Assembly (NCBI GenBank): GCA_033722295.1 | Contig: JAWVZH010000170.1 | Coordinates: 1 to 5,761 of the forward strand | Direction of reading: 5' to 3' | Length of the DNA: 5,761 nucleotides | Origin: JAWVZH01 sp033722295 | GTDB lineage: Bacteria; Bacteroidota; Bacteroidia; Chitinophagales; Saprospiraceae | Shown: piece after piece, positions 1-5,601 of the stretch | How positions within the stretch are numbered: position 1 is the stretch's first letter | Layout of the letters: the number at the start of each line of letters is the position of its first letter | The notes under the pieces: model-generated | Told to the model about the DNA's origin: nothing | The model's input: the letters and a program-made list of their open reading frames with translations, nothing else | The model's database searches: none | Position numbers and translations under genes: made by a program

Positions 1-219
1 AGAAGTGAGCGCACCATGGATCTTGAAAATGAAAGTGATGACAGTTTCGCAAGACGCGAATTCAGTTATCATACTTTCCAAAGATCATTTTCTTTGGATA
101 ATGAAATGGTGGACGAAAGCAAGATCACTGCGAAGTACGAAGACGGTATTTTGCGTGTACACCTTCCTAAAAAGGAAGAAGCTAAGGTTCAACCATCTAA
201 AAAGATCGATATTTCCTAG
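1..219 (+). CDS. Hsp20/alpha-crystallin small heat-shock protein, C-terminal part (5' end outside window)
   Basis: Reading frame 1 is open from the first base, giving 72 visible residues and a TAG stop. Small heat-shock proteins are ATP-independent holdases that form cytoplasmic oligomers and keep unfolding proteins soluble. The visible part is the second half of the alpha-crystallin domain: an R-R-E-F-x-Y-x-x-F-x-R-x-F stretch (residues 18-30), then the hallmark A-K-Y-E-D-G-I-L near residues 44-51, the LPK strand end at 55-57, and a short tail ending in Ile-Asp-Ile (69-71). That tail matches the I-x-I/V motif that docks into neighbouring subunits. The Met codon at base 16 lies inside the domain and is not a credible start; the protein begins upstream of the window. 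A strong terminator follows, so this is the last gene of its transcript. Confidence 0.9.
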   Translation, partial: RSERTMDLENESDDSFARREFSYHTFQRSFSLDNEMVDESKITAKYEDGILRVHLPKKEEAKVQPSKKIDIS

Positions 220-240
220 GTTTTAATTAACCAATATCAC

Positions 241-280
241 AAAGGTCAGTGACCCACGGTCATTGACCTTTTTTATTTTA
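241..280 (+). terminator. Rho-independent terminator of the Hsp20 transcript
   Basis: A 14-bp stem (241-254 with 258-271) contains a single G-T wobble (249/263) and closes on the 3-base loop CAC. It runs directly into a T-rich tail (269-280, interrupted by one A). It starts 21 bases after the Hsp20 stop. On the minus strand the stem is followed by only three T's, so it is probably mainly a plus-strand terminator, although it also sits downstream of the convergent dioxygenase gene. Confidence 0.85.
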
Positions 281-290
281 GCTGCTTGTT

Positions 291-353
291 CTTAAGTCGA
301 ACGGAGATCTCCTTCGCACTCTGTGCTTCGAAGAGCGCAGTGAGTACTTAAGG
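291..353. repeat. Dyad-rich intergenic element with nested inverted repeats
   Basis: The outer arms CTTAAGT (291-297) and ACTTAAG (346-352) are exact inverted repeats. Inside are a perfect 10-bp palindrome GGAGATCTCC (303-312), the small hairpin GCAC-TCT-GTGC, the 8-bp palindrome CTTCGAAG (326-333), and an imperfect pairing of CACT..GTGCT with AGCGC-AGTG. The element fills the gap between the Hsp20 terminator and the 3' end of the convergent dioxygenase gene. Such TTCGA/GCGCAGTGAG-type dyads resemble dispersed intergenic repeats seen in Bacteroidota genomes (from memory). It could also fold in the dioxygenase mRNA 3' end and act as a terminator or stabiliser, but no T-run follows it on the minus strand. 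Confidence 0.5.
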
Positions 354-370
354 ACGAGCTACTGGCTCCC

Positions 371-901
371 TCATGCATCCTGCAGAGCTTCGGTGGCTAT
401 ACTGTCATAAGAGAGCTCTTTGAGGACGAACTTTTCCTTGTCCTCGTCATAAACCGTACACTGATCGATAGGATTCATATAAAGGTGGAGTGACATTGAC
501 CTGCCGGGGGCAACATTACGGAGAAGATGATATCCCATTTCATCGTTCATATAGGAGAGACTGCCTTCTTCATAGATCGAGTGATCTACCTGTACAATAT
601 CATCACCATCTTCTGCATAGCGTTCTTCTTCCAGTTTCCCCTCTATTGCATACACCCAGCATTCCTGGCCGAAATGGCAATGAATAGGGGTTTCCTCTCC
701 TTCCTTCCAGCATAAGAGGAGCAGTTCGTAGTCATCCGTTCGGGCGATACAATTTCTGGTATACTCTTCACCCGACCAGCATGCATAAGGCTCAAACTCC
801 TCAGAAGGGATAGACATGTTCCTGGCTATTTTGATATAATCCGAACCAGAGCATTCGGGCAGGATATCGATCAATTCGTCTAGGTGTTGAATTGCTTTCA
901 A
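371..901 (-). CDS. cdo: Cysteine dioxygenase (type I, cupin fold)
   Basis: This 176-aa non-haem iron thiol dioxygenase oxidises L-cysteine with O2 to cysteine sulfinate in the cytoplasm. Aligned by eye to mammalian CDO, the Fe(II) ligands are H74, H76 (PIH-C-H) and H125 (MGYH). The substrate-carboxylate Arg is R49 in a YTRN motif identical to the rat one, favouring cysteine over 3-mercaptopropionate. The S137-x-H139-x-Y141 triad is intact in SLHLY, and C148 also matches. C81 sits where the mammalian cofactor cysteine (Cys93) is, so a Cys-Tyr crosslink C81-Y141 is possible. The start is TTG at 901-899: an in-frame TAA lies just two codons upstream (907-905), and the next ATG is at residue 29, which would delete the N-terminal helix. 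No Shine-Dalgarno is visible. It is divergent from the decarboxylase that would use its product. Confidence 0.92.
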   Translation of the reverse strand: MKAIQHLDELIDILPECSGSDYIKIARNMSIPSEEFEPYACWSGEEYTRNCIARTDDYELLLLCWKEGEETPIHCHFGQECWVYAIEGKLEEERYAEDGDDIVQVDHSIYEEGSLSYMNDEMGYHLLRNVAPGRSMSLHLYMNPIDQCTVYDEDKEKFVLKELSYDSIATEALQDA

Positions 902-1022
902 AAGTTAAATCTTTTTATTATCTGTGAACTACCGGTTGATCAAAGGATCTTTAGACTGATTGCTTAATATACTAAACAAACTGATTAATACACGGTTTTA
1001 GTTCAAGTCAAGTCAAATCTTT
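902..1022. promoter_or_regulatory. Shared divergent promoter region of the dioxygenase and decarboxylase genes, with a 13-bp direct repeat at each edge
   Basis: These 121 bases are the only non-coding DNA between the two divergent starts, so both promoters must lie here or within the genes. AAGTTAAATCTTT (902-914) touches the dioxygenase start and AAGTCAAATCTTT (1010-1022) touches the decarboxylase start, matching at 12 of 13 bases in the same orientation 108 bp apart. The second copy is preceded by a CAAGT tandem repeat (1004-1013). ACTGATT occurs twice (955-961, 980-986). No clean Bacteroidota promoter (TTG / TAnnTTTG with correct spacing) could be read on either strand, so no exact promoter is called. 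The arrangement suggests coordinated expression of the pair. Confidence 0.45.
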
Positions 1023-2429
1023 ATGAGTGATATACACAAAGAACATAACGACATCGATGGCGACTTACAGGCTTTTCAGTCTCTGGCACAAGCCCTGCTG
1101 AAGGCTGAAGCCGAGGAGCCTGTCATCGAACCCATGACCGCCTCTCAGATCCTGGATCGTATCGACCTTTCTCTAGGCAAGGATTCCACGGATGACGAAC
1201 ATTTGCTTTCACAGCTAAAGAAGATAATACTCTCCACTCCAAGGACATCTACTAACATGTTTTTCAATCAGCTGTTTGGTGGAAGACAGAGTAAAGCGGT
1301 ACTTGGAGAACTTTTAGCTGTTCTGCTCAACACCAGCATGTATACATTCAAGGTTGGTGGACCTCAGATCGTCATAGAGCAGGAAATACTGGACAATATG
1401 GCAAGGCTTGCAGGGTATGATCAGCAATCAGGTGGTACGATAGCGCCAGGCGGATCGATGTCAAATTTGATGGCAATGATCATGGGAAGAGATCAAAAAA
1501 GCCCTAATATCAGGAAACAGGGAGTACGAAAGCCGATGACGCTCTATACATCGGAGCAATCTCATTACAGTATACCCAAAAATGCATCATTTATCGGTGT
1601 GGGCCGTGATCAGATTCGTTTTATCAAGACCAATAACAAAGGTGAAATGGATCCTGACGACCTGGAAAGAAGAATTCTGTTAGACCTCAATGAAGGATAT
1701 GAGCCATTTCTGGTAAATGCCACGGCAGGAACGACCGTAATGGGAGCTTTTGATCCTATTAACGAAATAGCCGACATTGCTTATAAATATGAACTATGGC
1801 TTCATGTGGATGGTGCTTACTGTGGCTCTGTACTCTTCAGCAAACAGCATAAACATCTCCTGGATGGTGTTTCTCGAGCAGATTCATTCAGTGTCAATGC
1901 CCACAAGATGCTAGGTGTGCCACTTACGTGTTCACTTCTCCTCGTAAAGGAAAAGGCACACCTTTACGAATCATTTTCCAATACCGCGGATTATCTGTAT
2001 CAAACCGGTAATGACCATCTTAATCCCGGCAAGGTGTCGCTGCAATGTGGTCGGAGAAATGATGCTCTAAAATTTTGGACACTCTGGAAATCTCTGGGCA
2101 CCGAAGGTTTGGGTAAAGCTGTCGATCACCAATTCCGTCTCGCTCAAGTGGCCCGCGATTATGTGCGTGAGCATCCCGATTATGAGCTTTACAATTATGA
2201 TGACACGATAGCCATATGTTTCAACTACAAAGGCATCTCTGCTGAAGAGATATGTACAAGATTGTATGAGGAAGGCGAGATAATGGTGGGCTTCGGCAGA
2301 TTTCGGGAAGATACCTTCATTAGGCTTATTACGGTCAATTATGCTTTGGGCGAAGAAGAATTGATGAACTTCTTTAAACGACTGGAAGTATTCGTCGATG
2401 AGCACATCCTGACCCATTCCGAAGTATAG
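1023..2429 (+). CDS. csad: Cysteine sulfinate decarboxylase-like PLP enzyme (group II decarboxylase)
   Basis: This 468-aa cytoplasmic PLP enzyme would decarboxylate cysteine sulfinate to hypotaurine. The GAD/CSAD family core is complete: S-E-Q-S-H181-Y-S (His stacks on PLP), A-G-T-T (235-238), H261-V-D263-G-A-Y, the Schiff-base lysine K295 in V-N-A-H-K, QCGRR (341-345) with the following D-x-L-K-x-W signature, and R434 for the alpha-carboxylate. F85 (FFNQLF), S105 and Y107 (NTSMY) have the spacing and identity of the triple that distinguishes cysteine sulfinate decarboxylases from glutamate decarboxylases (Ser/Asn/Phe in GAD67). The mobile loop between Y326-Q327 and QCGRR is about three residues shorter than in human CSAD and lacks its catalytic Tyr; H332 is the nearest candidate. 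The ATG at 1023 gives a normal family N terminus; there is no Shine-Dalgarno. Its divergent neighbour makes the substrate. Glutamate or aspartate decarboxylation is the main alternative. Confidence 0.85.
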   Translation: MSDIHKEHNDIDGDLQAFQSLAQALLKAEAEEPVIEPMTASQILDRIDLSLGKDSTDDEHLLSQLKKIILSTPRTSTNMFFNQLFGGRQSKAVLGELLAVLLNTSMYTFKVGGPQIVIEQEILDNMARLAGYDQQSGGTIAPGGSMSNLMAMIMGRDQKSPNIRKQGVRKPMTLYTSEQSHYSIPKNASFIGVGRDQIRFIKTNNKGEMDPDDLERRILLDLNEGYEPFLVNATAGTTVMGAFDPINEIADIAYKYELWLHVDGAYCGSVLFSKQHKHLLDGVSRADSFSVNAHKMLGVPLTCSLLLVKEKAHLYESFSNTADYLYQTGNDHLNPGKVSLQCGRRNDALKFWTLWKSLGTEGLGKAVDHQFRLAQVARDYVREHPDYELYNYDDTIAICFNYKGISAEEICTRLYEEGEIMVGFGRFREDTFIRLITVNYALGEEELMNFFKRLEVFVDEHILTHSEV

Positions 2430-2620
2430 ACCTATCCTGCTATTTCTTATTGGAATACTTCCGCATACCTGTATTCATTCGGTATATTTAGGACTACCCG
2501 CCTGTAAGAGATAATCGCTTTGTATCAATGCGATCCGGATAATTATCAGGTCAGTTATTGATGAAGCTCATTACTACTGCTTGCGGAAATGGATAATTTG
2601 GAGGTATTAATCAGACCGAA
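2430..2620 (+). promoter_or_regulatory. Intergenic region ahead of the CBS-CBS-ligase operon
   Basis: The 191 bases contain no credible gene. Two competing weak hairpins follow the decarboxylase stop: GAATAC (2453-2458) with GTATTC (2471-2476), and ATACC (2465-2469) with GGTAT (2481-2485). Neither has a T-run, so no terminator is called and read-through into the CBS operon is possible. GGAGG lies at 2600-2604, 16 bases before the chosen ATG, too far for ordinary ribosome binding. GGATAATT occurs at 2537-2544 and again at 2591-2598. The operon promoter is probably here but could not be pinpointed. Confidence 0.35.
2535..2550. promoter_or_regulatory. 16-bp near-perfect palindrome, possible operator
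   Basis: CCGGATAATTATCAGG reads the same on both strands except for one mismatched symmetric pair, with a perfect 10-bp core GATAATTATC (2538-2547). It lies 71 bases before the first CBS gene, a suitable place for a dimeric regulator. No regulator family could be assigned, and an AT-rich palindrome of this length can arise by chance. Confidence 0.25.
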
Positions 2621-3019
2621 ATGGATAAAATGACGAAAATTTCCCAGATAATGACTAAAGATGTCATCACTGTGGACAAGGAGGATACGCTTCTGGATCT
2701 AAGGGAGATCCTGGATACCCGGCATTTCCATCACCTTGTAGTTATCGACGGAGTGGATGTATGCGGCATCATTAGCGTCAATGACCTCAGTCGCGCTGTA
2801 CAACCGGTCGTGGCTGTTGAAGATGGTATGCCCCTGACAGATCTGACAGCTTCGGATATCATGACGAGTGACCCCATAACTATTGAGCCGGAACATACGG
2901 TAAAAGACGCTGCTGATGTCATATTAACCAATAGATTACATGCACTACCGGTTGTGAAGGACGGCCAATTGAAGGGGATAGTGACCTCGCATGACTTGCT
3001 AAATTTCAGTTTTACATGA
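2621..3019 (+). CDS. Stand-alone CBS-pair (Bateman module) protein 1
   Basis: This 132-aa protein consists of one CBS pair and nothing else. CBS pairs bind adenosyl ligands (AMP, ADP, ATP, SAM, NAD) and usually regulate a partner protein. Domain 1 spans about residues 6-62, from I-M-T-K-D-V through H36-F-H-H to G49-I-I-S-V-N-D55. Domain 2 spans about 77-130, from I-M-T-S-D-P-I-T to G119-I-V-T-S-H-D125. Both domains keep the G-I-[IV]-[ST]-x-x-D signature whose Asp usually contacts ribose, so both sites look able to bind. The ATG at 2621 was chosen; M4 (2630) is a possible alternative. There is no DNA-binding, membrane or catalytic domain. Its stop overlaps the next start (ATGA), implying translational coupling and probably equal amounts with the second CBS protein. 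The ligand is unknown. Confidence 0.85.
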   Translation: MDKMTKISQIMTKDVITVDKEDTLLDLREILDTRHFHHLVVIDGVDVCGIISVNDLSRAVQPVVAVEDGMPLTDLTASDIMTSDPITIEPEHTVKDAADVILTNRLHALPVVKDGQLKGIVTSHDLLNFSFT

Positions 3020-3441
3020 GCGAGATCAAACATAAAGAGCTCAGTTTCGTGATGCAGGAAAATGTGATCACCCTAAATGCATACAACACCGTCGCGGAAG
3101 CCGTAGAAATACTCAGTAAAAAGGGCTTTCACCACATTCCTATCCTGGATGACCAGAACAAATTGATAGGCATAGTTTCACAGACAGATATCGACAAGAT
3201 ATCATGGGGAAAATCCTTATTCGAGAACAAGGATCAGGATAATCTGAACACATCGATATACGAAAGCTTGCTGGTCAGAGACATTATGACCCGGGATGTT
3301 CACTTTTTATACGACGACCAGAAGGTAGAACAAGCGATCAAGATATTTTACAAAGGAAAGTTTCATGCTTTACCAATAATGAGAGATGGAGATGTGGTCG
3401 GGATAATCACACCACAGGACATCTTGAATTTACTCCTATAG
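3016..3441 (+). CDS. Stand-alone CBS-pair (Bateman module) protein 2
   Basis: This 141-aa protein is a second free CBS pair, alike in design to the preceding one but diverged. Domain 1 (about 8-63) has V-M-Q-E-N-V-I-T-L, F38-H-H-I-P and G52-I-V-S-Q-T-D58. Domain 2 (about 86-140) has D-I-M-T-R-D-V, F116-H-A-L-P and G129-I-I-T-P-Q-D135. Both signature Asp residues are present. A charged linker around residues 64-85 is longer than in protein 1. The ATG overlaps the previous stop by four bases, and its own stop lies three bases before the ligase gene, so the three genes are almost certainly one transcript. A tandem duplication of the Bateman module followed by divergence is a reasonable origin. 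It could form mixed discs with protein 1 or with the CBS tail of the ligase; that is inference. Confidence 0.85.
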   Translation: MSEIKHKELSFVMQENVITLNAYNTVAEAVEILSKKGFHHIPILDDQNKLIGIVSQTDIDKISWGKSLFENKDQDNLNTSIYESLLVRDIMTRDVHFLYDDQKVEQAIKIFYKGKFHALPIMRDGDVVGIITPQDILNLLL

Positions 3442-3444
3442 CAC

Positions 3445-5319
3445 ATGGGTGATTTCAATGTCAAGCGTATAACTACTGATAGTGACCGTGTGGCTTTCTA
3501 TCAGGATGTTTTCAGGGACCTCAAGGCCTTTGAATCCATGCTTGAACAAGGCATTATTGAAGATCGAAGCGATACGATAGGAGCTGAGCAGGAAATGTGT
3601 ATCGTAGAAAGAAGCGGGTTGCCTTCGCCCACAGCTCTTGACATTTTATCCCGAATAAATGATGAGCGTTATACCAACGAATTGGCGTTGTACAATCTGG
3701 AGATAAACCTGAGCCCCCAACCACTGAAGGACACCTGTTTTTCTGATACTGAAGCAGAATTGATGACTTGCCTGTCAAAGGGGAGGCAATTGGCAGCAGA
3801 AAATGATGATGAACTATTCTTGTCAGGTATGCTACCTACCCTGGGTTTTCGGCATCTGATGTTCGAATACATGACACCAGAGGAGCGCTATCGAATGCTC
3901 AGTGAGGAATTGTTGAAACTTCGCGGTAAGCACTTTGAGATCATGTTGGAAGGAATCGATGATTTTCAGGCCACACTGGATAGTGTACTCTTTGAAGCAT
4001 GCAATACCAGTTTTCAGACCCATTTACAGATCTCACCGAAAGAATTCGTTAACAAGCATAACTGGGCTCAGATGATCAGCGGACCGGTCCTGGGTATTGC
4101 CGTTAATTCACCTCTGCTTTTCGGAAAGGAATTATGGGCGGAGAACAGGATCGCGTTGTTCAAACAGAGCGTGGATACACGTGGTGAGAAGAACCATTCA
4201 TTGGAGACGTTGCCCCGCGTATATTTTGGGAAGCAATGGATCCAGGACAGCGCTGCCGAGCTGTGGCGTGAGAATGTCGTTCGTTTTCCAGTCCTCTTAC
4301 GTGGCTACGGTGGTGATGACCCATTAGAATCATTGAATCAGGGGAAGGTGCCTAAACTGAAATCGCTCGGCCTACATAACGGCACCACCTATACCTGGAA
4401 CCGACTTTGTTATGGTGTCGCCAATAACAGCCCTCATATCCGCATCGAATGCAGATATCTACCCTCCGGGCCTTCCGTGATTGATGAGATCGCCAACTTT
4501 GCCTTCTGGGTGGGATTGATGAAGGGGCAGCCTGAAGAACTGGAAACCTTCTGGAAGAATACGGATTTCAGGGTCGCCAAAAGTAATTTTCTACACTCAG
4601 CCAAAATGGGCCTTCAGTCAGTCATGCACTGGTTTGGAAAGAATTATCCGACCAGAAAGCTCATACTTGAGGAATTGTTGCCCATGTCAAAAACCGGCCT
4701 TGAAATGGTGGGTGTGGGAGATGAGGAGATCAACAAGTATCTCAGTATTATTGAGCAAAGGGCACTTTCAGAGAAAACTGGTGCGCAATGGCAGAAGAAC
4801 AATTACAGAAAACTGAAAGACAAATACAAACCGGGCGTTGCCACAAGACTACTGGTGCAGTTCTCTGTGGATCAGCAAAAGGAAAATCGCCCTGTTCATG
4901 AATGGGAGGACATGTTGGTTGAAGCCCCCCATACACTACCTGAAGGTCTGGATCCCGATATAAAATTTGTTGAGGACATCATGAACCGTGATGTTATTTC
5001 CGTCAGGCAAAATGTAGGCGCACTGGTGGCTTCACGTATGATGGAATGGAAGCAATTCAATCACATTCCCGTCGAAGATGCCAACGGAAGGCTCGTCGGT
5101 ATTTTGACCAAGCGCAAGGCAGATGAGTATCAGGAAAAGCCGGTTTTGGTGAAAGATATTATGACCTTTAACGTCATAGCTATAAAGCCACAGACGGCAT
5201 TACAGGAAGCCAAGGAGTTAATGATCAGGAACACCATAGGTTCGCTCCCGGTTGTAGAAAACGGTATACTCGTGGGAATCGTCACTGCCAAGGATTTTCC
5301 AGATTACAGACCAGCCTGA
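3445..5319 (+). CDS. GCS2-family (glutamate-cysteine ligase-like) carboxylate-amine ligase fused to a C-terminal CBS pair
   Basis: In this 624-aa protein, residues about 40-490 form a GCS2-type ligase domain (glutamine-synthetase-like fold), which uses ATP to join a carboxylate, usually the gamma-carboxyl of glutamate, to an amine such as cysteine. Visible landmarks are T-I-G-A-E48-Q-E50, N-L-E86-I-N-L-S-P, Q-T-H193-L-Q-I, N-G-T-T-Y-T-W around 312-318 and R333-I-E335-C-R337. These acidic and basic residues fit metal, ATP and substrate contacts of the family. Residues about 508-560 and 567-621 are two CBS motifs. The second keeps G611-I-V-T-A-K-D617, while the first reads G552-I-L-T-K-R-K558, losing the usual ribose-binding Asp. 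GCS2 enzymes such as YbdK are about 370 aa without CBS, so the tail is an added regulatory module. It is third in the operon, 3 bp after CBS protein 2. The amine substrate cannot be read from sequence: cysteine is the default, and taurine or hypotaurine is a speculative option. Confidence 0.8.
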   Translation: MGDFNVKRITTDSDRVAFYQDVFRDLKAFESMLEQGIIEDRSDTIGAEQEMCIVERSGLPSPTALDILSRINDERYTNELALYNLEINLSPQPLKDTCFSDTEAELMTCLSKGRQLAAENDDELFLSGMLPTLGFRHLMFEYMTPEERYRMLSEELLKLRGKHFEIMLEGIDDFQATLDSVLFEACNTSFQTHLQISPKEFVNKHNWAQMISGPVLGIAVNSPLLFGKELWAENRIALFKQSVDTRGEKNHSLETLPRVYFGKQWIQDSAAELWRENVVRFPVLLRGYGGDDPLESLNQGKVPKLKSLGLHNGTTYTWNRLCYGVANNSPHIRIECRYLPSGPSVIDEIANFAFWVGLMKGQPEELETFWKNTDFRVAKSNFLHSAKMGLQSVMHWFGKNYPTRKLILEELLPMSKTGLEMVGVGDEEINKYLSIIEQRALSEKTGAQWQKNNYRKLKDKYKPGVATRLLVQFSVDQQKENRPVHEWEDMLVEAPHTLPEGLDPDIKFVEDIMNRDVISVRQNVGALVASRMMEWKQFNHIPVEDANGRLVGILTKRKADEYQEKPVLVKDIMTFNVIAIKPQTALQEAKELMIRNTIGSLPVVENGILVGIVTAKDFPDYRPA

Positions 5320-5359
5320 AACCAATTTAATCTTCTTGCCTTCTATCAGTCGCGAAACT

Positions 5360-5391
5360 GGAAGTCCGACCCCGGGGGTCATTTTAACATT
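5360..5391 (+). repeat. Direct repeat copy 1 with GACCCCGGGGGTC palindrome
   Basis: This is the first of two near-identical 32-base copies (29 of 32 identical) 143 bp apart in the same orientation. The exact 22-base core (5368-5389) begins with the palindrome GACCCCGGGGGTC and ends in ATTTTAACA. Copy 1 lies 40 bases after the ligase stop. As RNA it can fold GACCC/GGGTC around CGG and is followed by ATTTT, so it may act as a weak terminator for the CBS operon. Its duplication argues for a dispersed repeat or the end of a mobile element. Confidence 0.8.
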
Positions 5392-5502
5392 TATGATCGA
5401 ATTTCATCAGGTTGCCATATTTTTATAAAAAAATGCACGGCACATAAAGCACTTATAATCAGTGTGTTCCAAGCCAAAATGTCGTATAGGCGACTAGTAT
5501 AC

Positions 5503-5534
5503 GGAAATCTGACCCCGGGGGTCATTTTAACAGT
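5503..5534 (+). repeat. Direct repeat copy 2 with GACCCCGGGGGTC palindrome
   Basis: This second copy matches copy 1 at 29 of 32 positions; the differences are at 5507, 5510 and 5533. The exact core is at 5511-5532. It lies 67 bases ahead of the dehydrogenase start. The 111 bases between the copies hold no gene. They contain an AT-rich palindromic stretch around 5420-5435 and a small hairpin GTCG-TATAGG-CGAC (5481-5494). No flanking target duplication was seen. Confidence 0.8.
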
Positions 5535-5601
5535 TCTTCAAATCCAGGGAATTCCATAACCATTGGAGCGTTTTACCTGTTTTATCAAAAAACAAAAGTA
5601 T

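Noticed and set aside
490..715. Open frames on the plus strand opposite the dioxygenase gene
   Set aside because: They lie wholly antisense to a gene with complete catalytic motifs, show no recognisable domain and have unnatural composition; they are shadows.
902..1022. Exact promoter boxes of the Bacteroidota type (TTG and TAnnTTTG)
   Set aside because: Partial matches such as TATCTGTG at 919-926 do not have a TTG at suitable spacing, so a specific call would be guesswork.
2067..2417. 116-aa open frame on the minus strand under the decarboxylase
   Set aside because: It is antisense to the conserved C-terminal part of the PLP enzyme and has no domain of its own.
2430..2490. Intrinsic terminator after the decarboxylase
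   Set aside because: The hairpins are only 5-6 bp with 11-12 base loops and lack a T-run; they also exclude each other.
2699..3033. Minus-strand open frames across the first CBS gene
   Set aside because: The plus-strand frame has two textbook CBS motifs and fits the operon spacing; the antisense frames have none.
2621..5319. CBS/ligase operon as an anti-phage defence system
   Set aside because: No nuclease, NTPase, toxin or membrane effector is present; the domain content fits metabolic regulation.
5360..5534. CRISPR array suggested by two direct repeats
   Set aside because: There are only two copies, the spacer is 111 bases, and no cas gene or leader is present.
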